Source of the DNA: a virus
DNA: 64,000 bases
Direction: 5' to 3' (one strand)
Virus record (IMG/VR): IMGVR_UViG_3300027714_000004
Location: 81,427 to 145,426 of that record
Position 1 is the stretch's first letter. Each line of letters starts with the position of its first letter. Below are positions 58,449 through 64,000 of the stretch, piece after piece. Under the pieces are notes generated by a model. It had not been told where the DNA came from and did no database searches. It saw only the letters and a list, made by a program, of their open reading frames with translations. A program made the translations under genes and the position numbers.

Positions 58449-61400
58449 ATGAGTACTAATAAGAAATTTAGAATACAAAATGGCGTCGACATTACTGGTG
58501 AAGTAGTAGTCGGTGGTCAGATTGTAATTACCGCCGAAGGCAAGATTAATCTACCCGCACTACCTGATGATTTGCAATCTGCAAGTTCAGCTGATATAAC
58601 AGCACTTCAGGCGCAAGTAGATGCGATCCTTGGTTCTTCTCCGGAAAGCTTGGATACTCTCCAAGAAATCGTTTCACTAATTCAAAGCGAAGACGGTAGC
58701 ATACAAAATTTAATCACAAACAATTCCACCGCTATTACTGCATTGCAGACTCAACTCAACCAGGCGATGTATCTCAAATCCGACAAAACAGTTAACTTTA
58801 ATATCTCAGGTTCCGCTTCTAGCGGAAGTCCGGTTATTATAAATGAAGATGGTACTATTACTGCTATTGGCGAGTCCATTCCTGTTGCAGAACTTTCCGA
58901 GCTGGTAACCTCAGATACGATGGAGATAACTAACCAAGTAGTGCATTGGGAAAATGTCTCTAATATGACTGGTGACTATGCTAATAATAGTCACTATTCT
59001 TATCAACGTCAGATGCTTACGGCAGAACCTGTACAGATATCTAATGATGTAAATGGAAACGAAAGATTCCTACACGCATTTACCGAAGGTGATAAGACCC
59101 ATTTGGCGGTATATGCCGTTATAGATGGTGTGTTGACATTTGTATCTAGAAGTGTGTCTCATCTAAGTCCAGGCTGGATTCAGGACATGGCATATAACAG
59201 CACTTCTGATAAAGTACTGGCAATAGGTAGAAATCACCACACGAGCAAAATGCTTTACACTGGTGTGACCGTATCTGAGTCGGGAGTTATCCAATTAAGT
59301 AATTCAATGTACTCAACTCAAAACAGGACTCAGTTCACCCGTACTGGTAATAGTGTAATTGTAGAACCTATTGCTGATAGATTTGTATGTGTTAGTTTGG
59401 ACAGTGAGGATTACTATACCGTTATAGATCAGATCAATGTCACGCTTGGTGCCGAGACATATATCTCGTTAGAGAAAACGCAACAGATATATTCCTCTGG
59501 AGTGACTAAAACTCCTAATACAAATGGAGGCAAACTTTTCTCAGCGGCCAGTTCGATCGGCGGCGGAAACTCTATTTATTTTGGTGGTAACGACACGCTT
59601 CGGATGACTCAAGACAATAATAATGATGGTGATCCCGCTTGGAAACAAAGATACATTTACACGTACGGTGCAAAGGCTGGTGTGATCACGTGGAACTCGT
59701 CTACTCAAGAGTTTAATGACTTCAATGGTAGATGGACTCAGATCGACGGTGGTGTTGGAATAGACCATGTCGCTGGAATTACTGTGGGTTCCGATGGTAG
59801 TATACACATGATAGGTTTCAAAGGAAGTCCTCTCAGTGGTTCCGCTGATAATAATTTGGATAATATGGTCATCGTTAATGGACTTACCAACTTAAATTAT
59901 TCCCATCCATTAACTCTAGGAACTAATACTCCTAGTGCATCAGAATCGATGTTTGTCGACGGAAATGCAAAAAGCCCTCGTTGGTTTGCTTCCGAATTCC
60001 ACGGTAGTACATTTGCCCGATTGTCTGATGGTTCATTCGTTATATCTTTTGCTTACCATAATGAAAACGTATCTATCGCAACAATTAGTGCAGAAGGTGT
60101 TGTTACTGGTGTTGTAGATACTGGTTATGCGGTTGGTTCAGGACATGATAATAAACAGTGGTACCCTTCGGATATACAGTCTAAGTCATTCGTAACATCT
60201 GATGATGAAATGTATCACATCATAGCGAGAAGCGGATATAATTCGTCTTCTACTGATGGTAACCCACTAACTGGTTGGGCAACTCATAAACTTGGTTCCA
60301 CGATTCCAGACCCTTCTCTATACCTAGGTATCGCACAAGGTGGTGGTGACGTTGTTGTTTCTGGTGGTATTGCGACCAATTTGTCTGGTCTTACTCCATC
60401 AACAGTTTACTACGTACAGTCTGACGGTTCTTTGTCGACTACTGTAACAAACATTAAAGCTGGTGTTGCAATTAGTGAAACTGCGATTTTGGTATCTGAT
60501 AATCTAGACGATGCTAAACAAGACCTATCTTCGTATGCAACTAAACTATATGTTGACTCTAATGTTGCTGGTGGTGTTGCTGGTGTTGATCTTTCTGGTT
60601 ACACTGATACTTCAGGTATGACTTCAGCGATTGCAACTGCACAGTCTGCCGCTGAAGTAACTGCTGCTGCTGATGCAACTAGTAAAGCAGATGCCGCACA
60701 AGCTTCCGCAATCGCTGCTGCTGGAACTGCCGCAACACAAGCAATCGCTGATACCATTGATGCTGCCCCTGCCGCACTAGACACTCTTAACGAGTTAGCT
60801 GCTGCTCTAGGTGATGATGCAAACTTCGCATCTACTGTTACTGCATCTATCGCAACTAAAGTTGGTATAGCTGAAGTTGATGTTCGAATGGAACCAATCA
60901 AGCAACTAGCAGAATCTGCGCTACAACCAGCAGACCTTGGTGATGGTATTTCTGCTGTAACAGGTAATGGAATTATAGACGCATCTAGTATTGACGGTTC
61001 AGCATTTACTTCTGTAGGGCCTGCTGGTTCTGGTGAAATCTATGAACAAGTACAATATCCACTAGGTCTAGTGAGTGACGATAACCATGTCGCAACCTTG
61101 TCTTGGAATGACAGCGCTGCCGATCTTTGGGTCATTGTACATACCAAAATCGGAACTCACGTTAAAAGCTTTAAAGTTTCTGACGCAGGCGAAAATGCTA
61201 CTTGGGGAGGAGGTCACCTATCTCATATATCTCTAGAAGACAATATAATTTGTGTCAGTAGATCAGAAGGTTATGTGAAAGTCTATGATATTGCTAATAT
61301 TGCGGATGCAGATCATGGTCTTATCGCTCACATCGCCGACCCCTCTCTCCGAAAAACTTTCTACATCGGTGATAATAAGTTAGTTTCTACGGCATCAGCT

Positions 61401-64000
61401 TACTGGTATACTCAGGATTCTGTGAAGTGGTATGACCTATTAACTTCATCTGTTATCCACACCGAAACCGTTTCTCAAAGCAGCGAGGTCGGTCTTTTTG
61501 GAAGAACCTTTGTAGCCAGAACCCAGAAACAGCTCCATATGTGGGATGTAGACACTTATGCGTATAGTAGCTTACACCCGTCACATGATGGTGAATCATC
61601 TACAGACGATGATAGGTCTGTCTATGGTACTCGAGCTGTAATTTCTGGTGACAACATAGTATTTGCTTCTATAGATATGGATAACGGTAACTCACCCGTA
61701 ATGCACTTATTCAACAAGTCGGACTTGTCATACGTTAGAACATTTGACCCGATTGTACAGGATGACCCTGACAGCACTTACTCGATTAGTATACCTACTG
61801 ATGGTGGGAATAAAGGTATAGGGATTGGTGCACAAATCGTAGGAGATCATGTCCTACTAGCAATGTCATCTAACCACGTATCAACTGGTTCTGCCTTTTG
61901 GGGAGCTTACATTGGAATATGGAAACTTTCTACAGGTGAATTCGTCAAATTGGCATACGCTGGCGAAATCACAAAGTTTAGCACCTTAAATTTGGCAGTA
62001 AGTAACGAAAATCTTTTCCTTGGTACCGCTGGCACCGCTCAAGGCCTTGTAAGTTGTCTTTACCATCTAACTATACCTGTTGTCGTAGGCGCTACTACTT
62101 ACAGTATCGATACTTCTACTATTGCTACTAAAGCATATGTTGACTCTGGTGTTGCTGGTGTAGATCTTTCTGGTTACAGTGATACTACACAGATGGATTC
62201 TGCAATTGCTGTTGAAACTGCTGCTAGAACTGCTGCTATTGCTGCAATTCCTTCTACAGATTTGACTCCGTACTCAACTACTGCACAGATGGACTCATCT
62301 ATTGCAACTGCTAAAACAGAAGCACAGACATATGCAGACCAAGTTGTTGCATCGACTATTGATGCTGCTCCTGCTGCATTGGATACGTTGAATGAACTAG
62401 CTGCTGCTTTGGGTGACGATGCAAACTTTGCATCAACAGTAACCGCAAGTCTTGCTACTAAAGCAGACGCTGTTGCAACTGCTGCATCTATCGCATCTAA
62501 AGTTGGTCTAAGTGAAGTAGATACATTACTGCAACCTGTTAAGGAATTAGCAGAATCTGCACTCCAAGTATCAGATCTAGGTGAGGGATTCTCTCCATCA
62601 TTTACTTCTACTGTAGACTGGTCGGTATTAAGTTCGGATAGTTTTGGAACTCTTCAATGGCCTGGTGGTAATGCGCCAATTAACGTGTATAATATGGCAT
62701 TGAACTCGACACACATTGTTTATTCTCACGATAATGGCTGGACGGCCGGGGGACAAGATACATGGATAACAGTTTTCCTAAGAGATGGTACCTTTGTGAA
62801 AGATTGGCAGATTGGTACTGATGTCCAGATTCGAGACTCTACTCTGCGACTTAACGATACCCACCTAGCATATGTCCAACGTCAAGATACAGGGACTGGC
62901 GGTGGAACTACAGTATATCTCATGGAAAACATAGCAGACAATGATCACGGTCTGGTAGGAACTCTATCAGGTGTACATTTAGCAACAGTCGCTATACCTT
63001 ACGGTAATAAGTTGATTGTTGGTAAAAAAGGTGCTGATACACCGTCTTACGAAAGATCCGCTAAGACTTTCTCAATTTATGACATGGACAATCTTAATAC
63101 GGGAAGCGAACTTAATACATACACTGTTTCCGGTAAAGGTTCTCATGATGCTACTATCTCTGGAGACTCTCTCTATATTACAGCATATAATATAGATGAC
63201 GAATGGGGGGTCGAAGACGGTGATGTTATAGTATTGGATTTGTCAAGCTTCACTCCAACCTCTACGATTTCGGGTGCAGGTGGTCATATTGGTAATACCA
63301 ATGGAGACGTGTTTATTTCTCAGTTCAGTAACGGACGGCCGACCGCTTTTGATGTGTATAGTGTTTCTACGGGAGAATTTCTACGTACTCTAACTCATGA
63401 CTCAGTGAGTGCAATAGGATCAACATTCCCCAGAAATTTCACTTTGGCTAGAAATGTTCAAATTGATGGTGATTTCGCATTTTACTATATTGCGCATGCT
63501 TTTACAGCAACGCCAGGATTGTCCCAAGTTGTTATCTGGAGAATATCGACTGGTGAAGTTGTAGATGTAGTAGAGGTAACTCCTGCAAGCGGCCCTTTAA
63601 CTGGGATACCTTTATTTGCCATAAAAGATGGATTCGTAATCGCATCGGCAGTATCAAATAACTTCCCAAGATTTGGTTCTATTCCGCTAGTCCAAACGGC
63701 AAGTTATGGTGTAGATGACACACTATTTGCTACCAAAACATATGTTGATTCTGGTTACACTGATACTTCAGGTATGAATTCAGCGATTGCTGTTGAGACT
63801 GCTGCTAGAACTGCTGCTATCGCCGCAATTCCTGCAACTGACTTAACTCCATACTCAACTACTGCACAGATGGACTCATCTATTGCTGTTGAGACTGCTG
63901 CTAGAACTGCTGCTATCGCCGCAATTCCTGCAACTGACTTAACTCCATACTCAACTACTGCACAGATGGACTCATCTATTGCTGTTGAGACTTCATCTAG
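58449..64000 (+). CDS. Giant modular tail fibre/adhesin, 3' end outside window
   Basis: The frame is open for 1850 codons to the window edge. [20 protein letters not shown] is the third copy of the fibre start. A stalk module ([20 protein letters not shown]) is followed by a large beta-rich domain (about 160-610), a linker with Ala-rich helices and APAALDTLNELAAALGDDAN, a second beta domain (about 870-1225), a second copy of the linker, a third beta domain (about 1390-1760) and then further linker repeats. The beta domains carry propeller-like repeats (SIHMIGFKG, NKLVSTASAYWYTQDSVKWY). Likely a very long fibre with several adhesive domains in series. Confidence 0.85.
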   Translation, partial: MSTNKKFRIQNGVDITGEVVVGGQIVITAEGKINLPALPDDLQSASSADITALQAQVDAILGSSPESLDTLQEIVSLIQSEDGSIQNLITNNSTAITALQTQLNQAMYLKSDKTVNFNISGSASSGSPVIINEDGTITAIGESIPVAELSELVTSDTMEITNQVVHWENVSNMTGDYANNSHYSYQRQMLTAEPVQISNDVNGNERFLHAFTEGDKTHLAVYAVIDGVLTFVSRSVSHLSPGWIQDMAYNSTSDKVLAIGRNHHTSKMLYTGVTVSESGVIQLSNSMYSTQNRTQFTRTGNSVIVEPIADRFVCVSLDSEDYYTVIDQINVTLGAETYISLEKTQQIYSSGVTKTPNTNGGKLFSAASSIGGGNSIYFGGNDTLRMTQDNNNDGDPAWKQRYIYTYGAKAGVITWNSSTQEFNDFNGRWTQIDGGVGIDHVAGITVGSDGSIHMIGFKGSPLSGSADNNLDNMVIVNGLTNLNYSHPLTLGTNTPSASESMFVDGNAKSPRWFASEFHGSTFARLSDGSFVISFAYHNENVSIATISAEGVVTGVVDTGYAVGSGHDNKQWYPSDIQSKSFVTSDDEMYHIIARSGYNSSSTDGNPLTGWATHKLGSTIPDPSLYLGIAQGGGDVVVSGGIATNLSGLTPSTVYYVQSDGSLSTTVTNIKAGVAISETAILVSDNLDDAKQDLSSYATKLYVDSNVAGGVAGVDLSGYTDTSGMTSAIATAQSAAEVTAAADATSKADAAQASAIAAAGTAATQAIADTIDAAPAALDTLNELAAALGDDANFASTVTASIATKVGIAEVDVRMEPIKQLAESALQPADLGDGISAVTGNGIIDASSIDGSAFTSVGPAGSGEIYEQVQYPLGLVSDDNHVATLSWNDSAADLWVIVHTKIGTHVKSFKVSDAGENATWGGGHLSHISLEDNIICVSRSEGYVKVYDIANIADADHGLIAHIADPSLRKTFYIGDNKLVSTASAYWYTQDSVKWYDLLTSSVIHTETVSQSSEVGLFGRTFVARTQKQLHMWDVDTYAYSSLHPSHDGESSTDDDRSVYGTRAVISGDNIVFASIDMDNGNSPVMHLFNKSDLSYVRTFDPIVQDDPDSTYSISIPTDGGNKGIGIGAQIVGDHVLLAMSSNHVSTGSAFWGAYIGIWKLSTGEFVKLAYAGEITKFSTLNLAVSNENLFLGTAGTAQGLVSCLYHLTIPVVVGATTYSIDTSTIATKAYVDSGVAGVDLSGYSDTTQMDSAIAVETAARTAAIAAIPSTDLTPYSTTAQMDSSIATAKTEAQTYADQVVASTIDAAPAALDTLNELAAALGDDANFASTVTASLATKADAVATAASIASKVGLSEVDTLLQPVKELAESALQVSDLGEGFSPSFTSTVDWSVLSSDSFGTLQWPGGNAPINVYNMALNSTHIVYSHDNGWTAGGQDTWITVFLRDGTFVKDWQIGTDVQIRDSTLRLNDTHLAYVQRQDTGTGGGTTVYLMENIADNDHGLVGTLSGVHLATVAIPYGNKLIVGKKGADTPSYERSAKTFSIYDMDNLNTGSELNTYTVSGKGSHDATISGDSLYITAYNIDDEWGVEDGDVIVLDLSSFTPTSTISGAGGHIGNTNGDVFISQFSNGRPTAFDVYSVSTGEFLRTLTHDSVSAIGSTFPRNFTLARNVQIDGDFAFYYIAHAFTATPGLSQVVIWRISTGEVVDVVEVTPASGPLTGIPLFAIKDGFVIASAVSNNFPRFGSIPLVQTASYGVDDTLFATKTYVDSGYTDTSGMNSAIAVETAARTAAIAAIPATDLTPYSTTAQMDSSIAVETAARTAAIAAIPATDLTPYSTTAQMDSSIAVETSS
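63789..64000 (+). repeat. 96-bp direct repeat in giant fibre linker
   Basis: Units start at 63789, 63885 and 63981 (third cut by the window edge), each coding a 32-residue unit with AVETAARTAAIAAIPATDLT followed by PYSTTAQMDSSI. The first two units are nearly identical at DNA level. A related unit lies near 62210. Confidence 0.9.

Noticed and set aside
1-64000. Signs of a temperate phage or mobile element (integrase, attachment sites, insertion sequence, transposase)
   Set aside because: None were seen. All recognisable genes are lytic T4-type early or structural genes, and I found no tRNA genes or terminal repeats in the window.

Overview
The window is a piece of a large lytic tailed-phage genome of the T4 superfamily (contractile-tail myovirus). 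The evidence is a run of recognisable T4-type genes: late-transcription coactivator gp33, ssDNA-binding protein gp32, head-completion nuclease gp4, tail tube cap gp48, and baseplate proteins gp53, gp27-like, gp5-like, gp25, gp6, gp8 and gp26/gp51-like. Eleven exact copies of the T4 late promoter core TATAAATA support this. Gene content and fibre style resemble the marine relatives (cyanophage- and pelagiphage-type T4-like phages). No photosynthesis gene is visible, and the strong sigma70-type early promoters fit a proteobacterial host, but the host cannot be named from this sequence.

Layout. 1-1007: two leftward genes of unknown function behind a late promoter. 1040-10527: an early region of about 28 small rightward genes, mostly of unknown function. 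It includes two HExxH zinc metallopeptidases, a MazG-like pyrophosphohydrolase, a BPSL0761-family protein, a DUF2693/WYL_2-like protein, several small membrane proteins, a lysine-tailed protein, and gp33. These genes sit in short overlapping operons. Eleven sigma70-like promoters drive them, and many share a near-identical promoter plus leader cassette. 10607-11551: gp32, closed by a strong bidirectional terminator. 11603-16350: a leftward late operon reading gp4, a sulfotransferase-like protein, a conserved unknown, a tail-tube-like protein, gp26, a gp51-like frame and the tape measure. 16406-24845: the rightward tail and baseplate operon. 24882-64000: an unusually large set of tail-fibre and adhesin genes with their accessory proteins, running off the right edge.

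How the genes work together. The early genes would be read by host RNA polymerase at once. gp33, with a sigma-like gp55 and clamp encoded elsewhere, would then switch transcription to the TATAAATA promoters that drive tail, baseplate and fibre genes. Each baseplate wedge and hub part appears once, but the host-contact layer is greatly expanded. It has two giant proteins built on a four-residue aromatic/arginine repeat, lambda-J-like fibres, an Ala-rich coiled-coil fibre of 1529 residues, two collagen-like fibres (one with an S74 chaperone domain), two alternative MSNFSDFI adhesins, a giant beta-rich fibre, and four small SDW...YR..LRDWP proteins next to fibre genes that are probably fibre chaperones.

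Most worth following up: (1) a candidate programmed -1 frameshift joining gp26 to the gp51-like frame just before the tape measure; (2) a glycosyltransferase plus 2-oxoglutarate-oxygenase pair inside the fibre cluster, which could hydroxylate and glycosylate fibres; (3) the tetrapeptide-repeat giant proteins; (4) duplicated fibre modules with identical start regions and repeated GAAA-tetraloop hairpins, which look built for recombination.
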